Counted from the first letter of the stretch, positions 16,592 through 26,306 are shown. The stretch is 64,000 nt of DNA from Spirochaetales bacterium (GCA_018399255.1 JAGYPA010000016.1:1-64000); one strand, 5' to 3'. Numbers and translations are program-made. Notes: generated from the sequence alone by a model not told the origin.

Positions 16592-17014
16592 CTATGATAT
16601 TTTTTTCAGATTGATATGCGTGCGTTCACTCCCTTTCAGCCACTCTTCCTGAATAGCAGAATTATTGACCTGGATAACCGCAACTGCTTCAGCTATAGGT
16701 ATGTCGCCTAGCAGAACACAGACAAACTGCTTACGGATGCGTTTGATGTTAGGGCCAAATACCATTGATACTGCCGTATTCACCTGTTCCTGCTTAAGTA
16801 TAGCTGCTATACCCCGGGCTTTTTCAGGATCAGCATGAACTCCTTCCTTTTCTTCCGCACTGGTATTTCTGACTTCCTTGACAAAATGGAATCCGTCATC
16901 ATCAATTTCGTAAATCATATATAATTCTGCATCGCCAAAATGTCTGGTTATAAAAGAAGTACCGTCATCTGTTGCGAAAGCTGCTCTGATAATCATTTGA
17001 ACATAATCCTCCAT
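16592..17014 (-). CDS. NifX / dinitrogenase FeMo-cofactor-like domain protein (COG1433)
   Basis: This single-domain protein of 140 residues resembles the NifX/NafY fold, which binds iron-molybdenum cofactor precursors or iron-sulfur clusters. Visible family features are an early FGDAELYMIYEID segment, a central KARGIAAILKQEQVNTAVSM helix-strand pair, and FGPNIKRI then GDIPIAEAV. Many anaerobes carry such genes without nitrogenase, so a general metal-cluster role is likelier than nitrogen fixation. It stands alone; neighbours are yaaA (convergent) and a zinc protein. Confidence 0.75.
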   Translation of the reverse strand: MEDYVQMIIRAAFATDDGTSFITRHFGDAELYMIYEIDDDGFHFVKEVRNTSAEEKEGVHADPEKARGIAAILKQEQVNTAVSMVFGPNIKRIRKQFVCVLLGDIPIAEAVAVIQVNNSAIQEEWLKGSERTHINLKKIS

Positions 17015-17093
17015 GTCTGATCTAAAAATACACTACCTGCGGTACTATTATATTGGACATATGTTCATAAATGCAACTGTCAGGACACTGTTT

Positions 17094-17321
17094 TCAGCCA
17101 ACTTTTTCCTGTCTGCGCAGGGTTAAATTATGATGCCTGCAGCTATCTATCATGGATTTTTTCTTCAGACAGACTGCATGATAGAGTTTGCCGCAATTCT
17201 GGCACTCGGCATAGATAAGATCGTAGATATGCTTTCCACATACTTCACATACTCCTACAGAACCGGATATTACCGATGGCTCCCGGTCCTGCGCCGAGTT
17301 GAGAACTCTGTCACTTTCCAT
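17094..17321 (-). CDS. Small zinc-binding protein
   Basis: This 75-residue protein has a cross-brace-like cysteine/histidine pattern: CEVCGKH, CQNCGKLYHAVC, then C and H near SCRHH, followed by a basic tail. It probably binds one or two zinc ions. I do not recognise a named family. The ATG at 17321 has AGGAGAGG upstream; the GTG at 17327 sits too close to it. It is read toward the NifX-like gene and may share the transcript of the patatin gene upstream. Confidence 0.65.
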   Translation of the reverse strand: MESDRVLNSAQDREPSVISGSVGVCEVCGKHIYDLIYAECQNCGKLYHAVCLKKKSMIDSCRHHNLTLRRQEKVG

Positions 17322-17379
17322 ATTCACCCTCTCCTACAGCTTTATGCTGTCCGCCTATGAAGTCCGGCCAGCATCATGT

Positions 17380-18273
17380 CTAGAGCCAGTCAACCTTTTC
17401 CATGCTGCGCAGCATATCCATCTCCCCCTGCTCTATCAGTCCCATCTGATGCAGTTTTATTGGACTTCTGCGTTCAATCTCCGTAACCTGAAAGGCAATA
17501 TCGGCAAGATCCATGCTTTTTCTGATCTGCGGAATTGCCAGTGATTCTATAATCTTGCTCATGGTGGAAAAAGCCGAATTCACCTGATCGACTACCAGCG
17601 CCATTCCCAAGCTGACTGCTATAACTTTTTCAGCACCTAGCGCTAGAACCACATCTACCGGCACCTGATCTACTACACCTCCGTCAACCAGCAGATAGTC
17701 CCCTATCTCAACGGGCTGAAAAACCCCGGGAACTGCACAGCTTGCCCTGATCGCAAGACCAATTGATTCCACATCGGTAATGATCTCGGTCTTGAAGCCG
17801 TTCAGACCTTTTGCTGGAGGAGAAAGATACTGGTAAAGCGGATCCATGTTAATTTTTTTTGCAGCCCGCTCTGAGGTTATGATTACCCTGACCCGTTTTT
17901 CCATATCAACGGCAACCACAGCCAGATCTACCGGAAGATCATCGAAATTCCTTCCCTCCACCATAGTATTTACTGTTTCCCCTAACGTTGCATTGGAGAG
18001 CAATCCTCCTTCACTTCTGAGTCGGAGTACCCGTTTAGTCGTATCTGCCAGACTGATAACATGCTGAAACCAGCCAAATTCTTCAGCTTGCTTTTCCAGC
18101 AGCTTTTGCGGGATATCAGCCGCATAGCACATTGCAAATAAGGATCCGACTGATGTTCCGGCAGCAATTTCCGGCAAAATGCTGGCCTTATTGCGGAGAG
18201 CACGCAGAACTCCAATGTGTGCATATCCCCGGGCACCGCCCCCGCCGAACGCAATTCCAATTCTGCTGCTCAT
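17380..18273 (-). CDS. Patatin-like phospholipase (RssA type)
   Basis: A patatin acyl hydrolase of 297 residues acts on membrane lipids with a Ser-Asp dyad. The oxyanion motif GGGARGYAHIGVL is at about 10-23, the nucleophile elbow GTSVG at 39-43 (Ser41), and the catalytic Asp is in LVDGGVVDQVPV. Length matches the short RssA/YchK group. ATG 18273 has AAGGGG upstream and is preferred over the in-frame TTG at 18294. No membrane segment or signal peptide is visible. Confidence 0.9.
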   Translation of the reverse strand: MSSRIGIAFGGGGARGYAHIGVLRALRNKASILPEIAAGTSVGSLFAMCYAADIPQKLLEKQAEEFGWFQHVISLADTTKRVLRLRSEGGLLSNATLGETVNTMVEGRNFDDLPVDLAVVAVDMEKRVRVIITSERAAKKINMDPLYQYLSPPAKGLNGFKTEIITDVESIGLAIRASCAVPGVFQPVEIGDYLLVDGGVVDQVPVDVVLALGAEKVIAVSLGMALVVDQVNSAFSTMSKIIESLAIPQIRKSMDLADIAFQVTEIERRSPIKLHQMGLIEQGEMDMLRSMEKVDWL

Positions 18274-18395
18274 TATACGTATTCCCCTTTGCAAAAGAAC
18301 TTGAGTAATTATAGCTTATGGTTTGGAGAAAGTCACACAGTTTTTGGGAGAATTATTTCCGAGAATTATTTCCGAGAATTATTTTCTGGCGGGAG

Positions 18396-19628
18396 CTACA
18401 CTGAAGGTATCTCCGGGAAAAAGTGTTCAACCCAGAATTGGAACAACTTTTCACTGCCCCCGGTAAGAACCAGCTCATAAGTAGTCCTGGAAACAAAGCG
18501 GATCATCAAATCCACTTCACGGGCTAAATTTGACAGTGCCCGACACTGCTGCTTAATAGTCTGGCTGATATGGGGAAAGAGCTCACTCATATTTCCACCA
18601 AGAATAATCTCCTGCGGGTTGAAAAGGTCAAACAGGTCCGCCATAACCTCACCGATTTTCAGGGCAGTCAGATCCACCCGTTTGACAACTGCTGTCTCTC
18701 CTGCGGCATACCTTCGGGCCAGATCAGCGGCATAGATGGTTGTACTCTCAAGGGACATCACCTTGTCAATCTCGCCCAGGTCCTGGGCGATCGATTCCAG
18801 AGTAGCAACGGTTCGCAGGCAGCCAGTCCCCCCGCACTTGCAGACTTTAGAAATTCCGGAAACTTTTAAATGACCAAGCTCCCCGGCAAAACCATTAGTG
18901 CCGCGGTACAATTTCTGGTCTATGACAATTCCAAGCCCGATGCCCTGGGTGAAAAAGATGAAGAGTAAATTTTTTATGCTCGGATCTGTTTTCATGATAA
19001 GCGACAGGTTCGACAGTCCGGCAAGATTCGCATCATTTTCCACTAGAACAACGGTGTTGGGGAAAACTTCCGTCAGGTAGCGCGGCAGCTGCACCCGCTC
19101 AAAAATGGGATTGGAACTTTGCAGCACCATCCCCGTTTTCGGATCAAGAACAGCCGATATACCGATGCTTACGCCGAGCAGGTTACGCTTCCTGCCGCCG
19201 CACAGCTGATTATACGCAAGCGTTATGTGGTCCAGAACTGTTTCCAGCGTATCATCAGGAGAAACCTCGAAACGGGTATAGTCCTCGAGTCTGTTTTCCA
19301 AATCCAGAAGTCCCATATAAATGTGCTGAGTATGATGCATATCTATAACCAGAGAGCAGGCAAAATCGGGAACAAACTGAACCATGGCCGCCTTTCGACC
19401 GCCTGTTGAGCGCACATTATCTGTAACCTTGACGAGGCCGGACTGCTCAAGGGTGGTGCACATATTTGATACTGAAGCAAAACTTAAATGAACGCGATTG
19501 GCAAGTTCGGATTTTGACATTCCTCCGGAACCGCGCAATTCTGTATAGATTTTTACGGCGTTTGCTATTTTTACATCACTATTGGTGGAAACCCTTTTGG
19601 ACCCGTATTCAAAACCCGTCAAACCCAT
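18396..19628 (-). CDS. ROK-family transcriptional regulator (NagC/XylR type)
   Basis: ROK repressors sense sugars with a kinase-like domain. The 410-residue protein has an N-terminal winged helix (about 25-75) including SKSELANRVHLSFASVSN. The ROK domain contains GIGLGIVID and the zinc motif CKCGGTGCLRTVATLESI. The start is ATG 19628, with GGAGAG 10 nt upstream and 7 nt after the preceding stop; TTG 19646 is an alternative that overlaps the upstream gene. Being last in the sugar-transport operon, it is a good candidate for that operon's repressor. Confidence 0.9.
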   Translation of the reverse strand: MGLTGFEYGSKRVSTNSDVKIANAVKIYTELRGSGGMSKSELANRVHLSFASVSNMCTTLEQSGLVKVTDNVRSTGGRKAAMVQFVPDFACSLVIDMHHTQHIYMGLLDLENRLEDYTRFEVSPDDTLETVLDHITLAYNQLCGGRKRNLLGVSIGISAVLDPKTGMVLQSSNPIFERVQLPRYLTEVFPNTVVLVENDANLAGLSNLSLIMKTDPSIKNLLFIFFTQGIGLGIVIDQKLYRGTNGFAGELGHLKVSGISKVCKCGGTGCLRTVATLESIAQDLGEIDKVMSLESTTIYAADLARRYAAGETAVVKRVDLTALKIGEVMADLFDLFNPQEIILGGNMSELFPHISQTIKQQCRALSNLAREVDLMIRFVSRTTYELVLTGGSEKLFQFWVEHFFPEIPSV

Positions 19629-19635
19629 CACTTTT

Positions 19636-20580
19636 TTACTCTCCAATACTCGGCATTATATCATTTCTGATAATCCTCTGAATATCCGTATTGTTCCGAT
19701 CAGGTGCGGATACGGTAAATAGAATTGCAATAATTATGGCAACAATTCCAATCCCCATACTTATGGTTGGTGTATCATCCTTCATGAACAGCCAACTGAG
19801 AATCGGGCCGAGGGAAGGAATAAGAAACTTCCACATGGTTATGGTTGAAATCCTGGTCTGCTTCTGTTTAATTGCAAACAGCCAGAGGGTGACGGCCGCT
19901 GCCGTTACAAACGCCAGATAGACAATGCTGAAGACAATAGGAACGGTGACCGCCGCACCAGTCCCCTCCTCGAAAAGCAGAGCGACAACCGTCAGAACCA
20001 TGCCGCCGAACAGAATTTGAACGGTGCTGACAGAAAGAGCCGCTTGAGTATGCAGCTTTTTCTTCATGATGATCGCACCGATTGCTGTGGAAATGTTGCA
20101 GATCATCAAAAGACCAGCTCCCAGAAGCTCCTCACGACCTTGAACTGTCCAAGGTGCACGGCTTACTGCAAGAACTGCTATTCCGGTTAATCCTATCAGC
20201 AAGCCGACAGCCTTGCGCAGGGTCATATGTTCATCTTTTAGCATGATTACCGCAATCAGAGAAGATACAGCCGGAGAGCTGCCGATGATCACAGCGCCAA
20301 ACGACCCCGGGACACGGCTCAATCCAAAATTAAAGGCACTGAAAACAACTATTATCTGAAAAAAACTGAGAAGAAGCACCCAGCCCGAAACCCCCCTGAT
20401 ATGCTTGAAGGGGTTTTTTCTCAAGACGAGCAGCAGCATTGCACCTGCCGTTAACAGCCGGTACCCTGCAAGGTGAAGCGGCGGAAGGTACCCCAGTGCA
20501 TATTTTCCCCCGATAAACGCAGAAGCCCAGAGAATGCTGGCAATTATTGCAGCCCCATGAACTTTTTTTTGCATTATCAT
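19636..20580 (-). CDS. EamA/DMT-family transporter
   Basis: This 314-residue inner-membrane protein has about ten hydrophobic segments and two EamA repeats (about 8-140 and 155-295), the layout of drug/metabolite or amino-acid exporters such as RhaT-like and YdcZ-like relatives. Its start overlaps the stop of the upstream cysteine desulfidase-like gene (ATGA). Co-transcription suggests it exports a product or by-product of the pathway. The substrate cannot be told from sequence. Confidence 0.88.
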   Translation of the reverse strand: MIMQKKVHGAAIIASILWASAFIGGKYALGYLPPLHLAGYRLLTAGAMLLLVLRKNPFKHIRGVSGWVLLLSFFQIIVVFSAFNFGLSRVPGSFGAVIIGSSPAVSSLIAVIMLKDEHMTLRKAVGLLIGLTGIAVLAVSRAPWTVQGREELLGAGLLMICNISTAIGAIIMKKKLHTQAALSVSTVQILFGGMVLTVVALLFEEGTGAAVTVPIVFSIVYLAFVTAAAVTLWLFAIKQKQTRISTITMWKFLIPSLGPILSWLFMKDDTPTISMGIGIVAIIIAILFTVSAPDRNNTDIQRIIRNDIMPSIGE

Positions 20581-22082
20581 CCTGCACTTCCGGATTGAAC
20601 AAGTTCCCGGTTCCTGATAATAGAAACCATAGTCCGGTCAAACAAGGCCATCCCCTCAAGATGAATTCGCCGCAAAATTTCCAGCAGTTCGGAAAAGGAA
20701 CCAGCTCCCAAACCCTCATCTGAAGGAACGGTAAGTCCGTTAACTGCCATTCTGGCAGCTTCTAATGTCACTTGTGCACTTAACGATGTTTTAAGGGCGC
20801 AGCTTGGCTTTGCTCCGTCACACACTACCCCGCCAAGACTGCTCAAAACGATGTTCATTGCCTGCAGCATGGTATCCGGCCCGGCTCCCAATCCCCACGC
20901 AAGGGCCGCTGAAGCTGCAAGCCCTGAAGCAACAGCACATCCGCACATCGGGGTAATTACCCCCGTCTGTCTCTTGATCTGATGCAGGAGTAATATGCCG
21001 AGCAGTCCTGCGTGTCGGAAAGATCGTTCTGGACGGATACCTCTCATACGCCATCCATGCATCAGCGTGAGAAAAAACGTGATTCCGTGATTTCCTGAAC
21101 CGCCGCAAGCCATTATCGGAACATCTTTTCCGGACATGCGCAGTCTTGTTGCCGCGGCCACGGTAATTTTTGCATTCTGAACAGCTTCAATATCAAAAAT
21201 TGATTTTACCGGAGTGCTTTCAGAAAAACAGGCTTCCAGCTCATACGGGAAGGGCAGCACACGGTCTATTTCACGGTCTCTGCTGTAGAAAGCGGCATAG
21301 GTTCGGGCATCCTCTGTCAGGTTTTCTTTGGCCATTCCCGACTGAGCGGCTGAAAAATTCATATTCAGGCCTTCGATAACTGCCTGCAGTTTTTTCGGTG
21401 CTGTTTTCGGCACCTGTTCTGCCAGCCATGCAAGAGAGTGCAGCGGAAGCTCGGGAACATCAGCAGGAACGCTCCCTGTCGAGAGATCTCTACTTACGAC
21501 GAGTTCATCATTGAGTGAGACTCTGGTAATCAGATCATGATGCTCGCGAATCGATGCGGCGCTCCGATTTCCGTCGCGCCACTGGATTTCCGCATCGATG
21601 GATAGACTGCTGAAGTCCTCTCTCACCTGGATTGTGACGGGGATCTCTTTCTCCAGCCGCTCGGCTCTTGATACCGCTCCGCCTGGAAGATTGTTGAAAA
21701 GTCTCAGTCCGTCTTCTGTATTCTGGATAAGCAGCCCGAGAACAGCCGCCTTTTTGACTCCTTTTTTCCTGGTTCCGGGTATGAAAACGGCGGCTGCATT
21801 CTTATAGAGGTTAAGATCCAGGTCGATGGACACGGAGGCGACTGAGGCAAGGATATCTTCAATGGGAGCGTTTTTCCCGAAGATACGCTCTGCATAGACT
21901 GCGGCAGCAGCTGCTGCTGCCAGCCCCACTGCAGCAGGGTCGGTACACCCCACAGATATCTGCAGCTCTTCTTCAAGAATCTGCACCATTCGTGCTTCAA
22001 CTTCCGGGGAAAAAGAACTTTCGCGCATGCTGTCTGCCGGCTCATGCAAAGGGTCATCATACATTATTTCAGGATTTCTCAT
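20577..22082 (-). CDS. CyuA / UPF0597 family L-cysteine desulfidase-like protein
   Basis: This family (serine dehydratase alpha-like, YhaM) uses a labile 4Fe-4S cluster to release sulfide or water from cysteine or serine. The 501-residue protein has SVGCTDPAAVG near residue 45, MACGGSGNHGITF near 330, PMCGCAVASG near 390 and CDGAKPSCALKTSL near 435; these cysteines match the cluster ligands of the family. It is about 60 residues longer than typical because of an N-terminal extension and a C-terminal addition. The start overlaps the upstream amidohydrolase stop by 4 nt. Confidence 0.83.
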   Translation of the reverse strand: MRNPEIMYDDPLHEPADSMRESSFSPEVEARMVQILEEELQISVGCTDPAAVGLAAAAAAAVYAERIFGKNAPIEDILASVASVSIDLDLNLYKNAAAVFIPGTRKKGVKKAAVLGLLIQNTEDGLRLFNNLPGGAVSRAERLEKEIPVTIQVREDFSSLSIDAEIQWRDGNRSAASIREHHDLITRVSLNDELVVSRDLSTGSVPADVPELPLHSLAWLAEQVPKTAPKKLQAVIEGLNMNFSAAQSGMAKENLTEDARTYAAFYSRDREIDRVLPFPYELEACFSESTPVKSIFDIEAVQNAKITVAAATRLRMSGKDVPIMACGGSGNHGITFFLTLMHGWRMRGIRPERSFRHAGLLGILLLHQIKRQTGVITPMCGCAVASGLAASAALAWGLGAGPDTMLQAMNIVLSSLGGVVCDGAKPSCALKTSLSAQVTLEAARMAVNGLTVPSDEGLGAGSFSELLEILRRIHLEGMALFDRTMVSIIRNRELVQSGSAG

Positions 22083-22993
22083 GTCAATTTAAGCAGTCTT
22101 GCAGCATTGCCGTAAAAAACTTGATGCATCTCTTCATCATCAAGCCCCATAAATTGGAAAGCCTTCCGCTGTTCGTCAAGATATATTTCGGCAAAACCGC
22201 GCGGCATCCAGCTGGAGTCGGTGGCAAAAATCAGCCTGCCGGGTCCAACGGTCTCCACATATTTCCGAACAACATCCTCCATTGTCAACTGATAGGGCAT
22301 CCAGCGCATCCACTGATTGGAACCGGAACTGTCAACGTAGACATTAGGACGAGTCCAGCACAGATGCAGGAGATCTTCAATTTTTGTACAGCCGAAATGG
22401 GGAACGACAAAATTCACATTGGGAAAATCGCGCGTAACCTGAGCAATGCTGAACGGACTGATATTCACGGCAGTCGGCATGCCCCCATCGGCACCGAGCA
22501 GGCCGAAATGGATAAGTACCGGAGCCTTATAGGCATCACACACTTCCCATAACGGGTAATATTTTTTATCGTCCAGAGGCGTATCGATGAGCGGACCAAG
22601 CATCTTGTAGCCCTTCATACCCTGCTCCCGGAATGCCGTCTCCAATAGTTCCGCAGCATGTTCCACATCTGGATGGTGATGAGCAAAGCCTATGAAGCGA
22701 TCGGGGTGCAGCTTGACAATATCAGCAAGGCGCTGATTGCCGCCGCCAGAGACAAATACCATTTTGTCAATCCCCTTGGTATTCAGGTCTTCTATCCAGA
22801 GCTCAGCCATTTCAAGATCGGTTCCCGGCGGCTGCTGCTTAGGGAAATTAAAGGCTTTTCTCCAGATTTCACCATGATTTCGGCTGCCGACCGAATCGAA
22901 TTCCACCTTACCCGGCATAGTATAGTCAGGAAACCAATCTCCTTTTACAGGAAAATGGCAGTGAAAGTCAATTATTGGTTGTTCTCGTTTCAT
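22079..22993 (-). CDS. Amidohydrolase-2 family metal-dependent hydrolase or decarboxylase
   Basis: This 304-residue TIM-barrel protein belongs to the COG2159 group, which includes decarboxylases and lactonases. The HxH metal motif is in IDFHCHF, further ligands in VLIHFG and VPHFGC, and the catalytic Asp in FATDSSW. AAGGAG lies 8 nt before ATG 22993. It follows the ABC permease genes closely. In sugar-acid or aromatic operons such enzymes open lactones or decarboxylate acids; the precise reaction is unknown here. Confidence 0.85.
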   Translation of the reverse strand: MKREQPIIDFHCHFPVKGDWFPDYTMPGKVEFDSVGSRNHGEIWRKAFNFPKQQPPGTDLEMAELWIEDLNTKGIDKMVFVSGGGNQRLADIVKLHPDRFIGFAHHHPDVEHAAELLETAFREQGMKGYKMLGPLIDTPLDDKKYYPLWEVCDAYKAPVLIHFGLLGADGGMPTAVNISPFSIAQVTRDFPNVNFVVPHFGCTKIEDLLHLCWTRPNVYVDSSGSNQWMRWMPYQLTMEDVVRKYVETVGPGRLIFATDSSWMPRGFAEIYLDEQRKAFQFMGLDDEEMHQVFYGNAARLLKLT

Positions 22994-23029
22994 ATAGTAC
23001 TCCTTGATGTATTAATTCTGGTGCTGCTG

Positions 23030-23851
23030 CTACCCCTTGACTCCGGTCAGGGCAATGCCCTGAATTATCTGGCGCTGAAAGAGGAGGAAAATGATAAATA
23101 CCGGGATGGTAGCTACTGATGCTCCGGTCATAACCATTTCCCACTGCGACTGAAATTCGCCGTTAAAGAAGGATAATCCCACCGGGAGAGTAAACATTTT
23201 AACTTTATTTGAGACAATAAGCGGCCACATGAAGGCATTCCAATTGCCGATAAAAGAGAATATTGCCAGAGCTGATAAGGCCGGCCTGACAAGCGGCATA
23301 CCGATTTTCCACCAGATCCGGAACTCATTCAGTCCGTCAATCCTTCCGGCATCGAGCAGGTCGTCGGGAATTCCCATAAAGAACTGCCGCATAAGGAATG
23401 TTCCGAACCCTGACATCATGCCGGGAAACATGACGCCCCAGTAGGTATCGACCCAGTGCAGATTGTTGGCCATAAGATACCAGGGAATGACCAGCATCTC
23501 CGTTGGAATCATCATGGTGGATAAAATCATCAAGAAGACGACCTTCTTTCCGCGAAAATTGTACTTGCTCAGAGCGAAACCCACCAGCGAATCAAAGAAC
23601 AGCACCGAAGCGGTTACGCTGAAGCCGACGATAATTGAATTCATGAACCACCAGGGAAAGATGCTGCGGCTCAGCAGGCGTTTGTAGTTTGCCAGAGAGG
23701 GGTTTTGGGGGAAGATCGAGAGATTATATACATCAGCTCCCTGCTTGAAAGATGTTGCCAGCATCCAGACAAAGGGAAAGAGCATGAAAATCCCGATAAC
23801 TGCCAGCAGGATGACCCTGATCTGAATAAAACTGCTTATTTTAGTCTTCAC
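23030..23851 (-). CDS. Sugar-type ABC transporter permease (MalG-like)
   Basis: This 273-residue permease has six hydrophobic segments. The cytoplasmic EAA loop reads DAGRIDGLNEFRIWWKIGMP, which docks the ATPase. Length and sequence fit the inner-membrane CUT1 class. It overlaps the preceding permease by 11 nt. No ATPase gene occurs in the operon, so a shared ATPase such as MsmK/UgpC must be encoded elsewhere. Confidence 0.94.
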   Translation of the reverse strand: MKTKISSFIQIRVILLAVIGIFMLFPFVWMLATSFKQGADVYNLSIFPQNPSLANYKRLLSRSIFPWWFMNSIIVGFSVTASVLFFDSLVGFALSKYNFRGKKVVFLMILSTMMIPTEMLVIPWYLMANNLHWVDTYWGVMFPGMMSGFGTFLMRQFFMGIPDDLLDAGRIDGLNEFRIWWKIGMPLVRPALSALAIFSFIGNWNAFMWPLIVSNKVKMFTLPVGLSFFNGEFQSQWEMVMTGASVATIPVFIIFLLFQRQIIQGIALTGVKG

Positions 23852-24746
23852 TGCGCATAACCCTCAGTTGAACCAGCGTTATCGCCAGTATGATCAGAAA
23901 AAGAATTACCGTCATAGCGGCAGCATACCCCATATCAAATTGCTGAAAAGCACTGCGGTATATATAGAGAACCAGAGGCTTTGTGGAATTCAGCGGACCT
24001 CCTTCCCCCTGGTAGGTCATATTCAGAACCTGCGTGAATATGCGGAGATAGCGAATCGTTCCGGTCACTATGAGAAAGACTATGGTCGGTTTCAGCAGGG
24101 GCAAGGTTATGCGAAAGAGAAGATTCCGGTTGTTGGCTCCATCAATCTCTGCCGCTTCGTAGTACTGACGTGATATCTGCTTTATTCCTGCCAGAAAAAT
24201 GATCATCTGAAAACCGACGTCAGCCCAGATGGTTGTTGCCAGAATTGAAAAGATTGCCTGCGTCTGGGAAAAGAGAAACTTCTGCTGCGGCAGGCCCACA
24301 GCTATGAGAATTTTGTTGAATACCCCTATGGGAGCGGGCTGATACAGCCAGCGCCATACCCAGGCTATCGCTACCATCGAGGTAATATACGGAATAAAAT
24401 AAACCGCTTTGAAAATTTCAGATCCCCTTTTAACCCGGTCTATATTATAGGCAATGATAAAGCCCAGCAGCAGACTGGTCGGCAGACCGTAGATTACATA
24501 TTTTCCGGTATTGCCCAGGGTTTTCCAGAACACCTCATCCTTGAACAGGTTCCGGTAATTGGTAAGGCCGATAAACTCCTTATCTTTGGAAACGATATCC
24601 CAATTGGTCAAGGAGAGAAAAAAAGCCTGTAGGGTTGGATAAAACCTGATTGAAACATAAAAAATAACCGGCACTATGAGAAACAGGTAGGCCCAGATTC
24701 TTTTTGTCCGTTCCAAAGATCGTCTCGATGCTGATTCCTGTATCAT
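23841..24746 (-). CDS. Sugar-type ABC transporter permease (MalF/UgpA-like)
   Basis: This 301-residue CUT1 permease has six membrane segments and an EAA loop reading YEAAEIDGANNRNLLFRITLP. ATG 24746 is preceded by AGAGGA at good distance and gives the usual length; an upstream TTG at 24803 is less likely. It pairs with the downstream MalG-like permease and the upstream solute-binding protein. Confidence 0.93.
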   Translation of the reverse strand: MIQESASRRSLERTKRIWAYLFLIVPVIFYVSIRFYPTLQAFFLSLTNWDIVSKDKEFIGLTNYRNLFKDEVFWKTLGNTGKYVIYGLPTSLLLGFIIAYNIDRVKRGSEIFKAVYFIPYITSMVAIAWVWRWLYQPAPIGVFNKILIAVGLPQQKFLFSQTQAIFSILATTIWADVGFQMIIFLAGIKQISRQYYEAAEIDGANNRNLLFRITLPLLKPTIVFLIVTGTIRYLRIFTQVLNMTYQGEGGPLNSTKPLVLYIYRSAFQQFDMGYAAAMTVILFLIILAITLVQLRVMRSED

Positions 24747-24873
24747 GGGTTCCTCTGGCAGACAGCCGCAGCGGGCTGTGAAAGTATTTGCATTTTTCGG
24801 CAATTACCAAAATCGGTGTTATTGGCAATTGCCGCAGCTGGAAATTTGCAGCTGGAAATAGGTTCCAGGGTAA

Positions 24874-24940
24874 GAATATACGGTCCTGCAGGTTAGTCGG
24901 GCATGCTCTTTGGTGTCGGGTGCTGCAGGACCGAATATTC
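24874..24940 (-). terminator. Stem-loop between binding-protein and permease genes
   Basis: An 18-bp inverted repeat (24874-24891 and 24923-24940) pairs at 17 of 18 positions around a 31-nt loop, starting 11 nt after the binding-protein stop. Without a T tract it is more likely an mRNA-stabilising or attenuating hairpin that lets the binding protein be made in excess over the permeases. Confidence 0.7.
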
Positions 24941-24950
24941 ACTATTCTGC

Positions 24951-26249
24951 TTATTTTCCGCTGTAGTATTTATCGAGCACAGCCTGCTCAGTTGCGGCCG
25001 CCTGATCAACTGCATCTTTGATCGACATACCATTCAGAAGCACTTCATCATAAGCATCGATCCAGACCATTCGTTGTGCGGTTTCATCAATGAATTTTGT
25101 TGCGTTAGCATATTCCAGACCGCGGATAAATGGTCCGTACTTGGGATTGTTCTTGAACTCATCCTTCATGGCCAGCGCTTTTTTGGCCGGCAGTTCACCG
25201 ACATTTTCCAGCCACATGGACATAGCAGTCTCGGATGTGAGGTAATCAAGGAACTTGACGGAAGCTTCAAGCTCTTTGCCGGTGGTGAAGCTGGTAATTC
25301 CGTTGGCCCAGAAGGAGGCAAAGTTATAGCGTTCGCCGTTCATTGACGGCAGTTCTGTTACGCCATAGTCGAGTTCTTCAAGCGCATCAAAGGTACCAAG
25401 ACGGAATGAACCGTCGATGGTCATACCCATCATCTGGGATTTGAAGGCAGTAACATCATCGGTCATAAAGTTGGGCATGCCAATATTTTCTTCGGTGTTG
25501 AGCTTTACAAAGAAATCAAATGCATCGTAGCCGGCCTGACTGTTGTAGGTTACCTGGGTACCGTCTTCGTTGTAGGGAGTTCCGCCGAACTGCCGGATCA
25601 GTACTTCCCGGACCCAATGATGCAGCTGGGCGCGCAGTTCCTGAGTCATACCGGTCTGCAGATAATTGCCCGACTTATCGGTTTCTGTCAGCTGTTTGGC
25701 AAAGGCAACCAGTTCTTCAACGGTTGACGGCGGTACTTCCGGATCAAGTCCTGCTTCCGCAAAGAGCTTTTTGTTCCAGAAAAGGGCAAGTGAGCGGACT
25801 GCGGTGGGCAGTGCATAGTAGGATCCGTCAAATTTTGCAGCGCCTACCAGAGGGAAAAATTCCGATTCAATAAATTCATTGCTGAATTTACTTTCCGGAA
25901 GGGGCTGAAGATATCCTGAATCGATATAGGTCGGCAGCCATCCATAGTAGAGGTTGATAATGTTGGCTCCTTCGCCTGACGGGACGGAAGAAGCTACCTT
26001 GGTGTTGTACTGTTCATAGGGAAATGTCTGCTGTACAACTTTGATATCGGGGTTTTCCGCCTCGAACATTTCGATAAGCTTGCTTACTGTTTGTTCTTTC
26101 GTCTCATAGAAATACTGCCAGTAGACAATTTCCGTAACTTCGCTTTCTCCTGCTGCTTCTTCCTTCCCGCCCTGGGCAAAAAGAAAGCCTGTCATAAACA
26201 TACTCAGTACCAGTACCAGTAAAAGTATGCGTCCACCGTTTTTCATCAT
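24951..26249 (-). CDS. Extracellular solute-binding protein, family 1 (sugar ABC transporter)
   Basis: This 432-residue periplasmic receptor delivers a carbohydrate to the permeases downstream. The signal peptide (residues 1-26) is basic then hydrophobic and ends GFLFAQGG, followed by the acidic stretch KEEAAGESE common in spirochaete binding proteins. The mature part has the family-1 pattern, including EAENPDIKVVQQTFP and a late TGKELEASVKFLDYLTSE. AGGAGG precedes the ATG by 6 nt. Confidence 0.94.
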   Translation of the reverse strand: MMKNGGRILLLVLVLSMFMTGFLFAQGGKEEAAGESEVTEIVYWQYFYETKEQTVSKLIEMFEAENPDIKVVQQTFPYEQYNTKVASSVPSGEGANIINLYYGWLPTYIDSGYLQPLPESKFSNEFIESEFFPLVGAAKFDGSYYALPTAVRSLALFWNKKLFAEAGLDPEVPPSTVEELVAFAKQLTETDKSGNYLQTGMTQELRAQLHHWVREVLIRQFGGTPYNEDGTQVTYNSQAGYDAFDFFVKLNTEENIGMPNFMTDDVTAFKSQMMGMTIDGSFRLGTFDALEELDYGVTELPSMNGERYNFASFWANGITSFTTGKELEASVKFLDYLTSETAMSMWLENVGELPAKKALAMKDEFKNNPKYGPFIRGLEYANATKFIDETAQRMVWIDAYDEVLLNGMSIKDAVDQAAATEQAVLDKYYSGK

Positions 26250-26306
26250 GGTGTTCCTCCTAAATATTTTTCATGACATCCTATAAGGATATCATTATTA
26301 CCTGCA

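Noticed and set aside
16592-17014. NifX-like gene taken as evidence of nitrogen fixation
   Set aside because: No nif structural or assembly genes are nearby and such single-domain proteins are common in non-fixing anaerobes.
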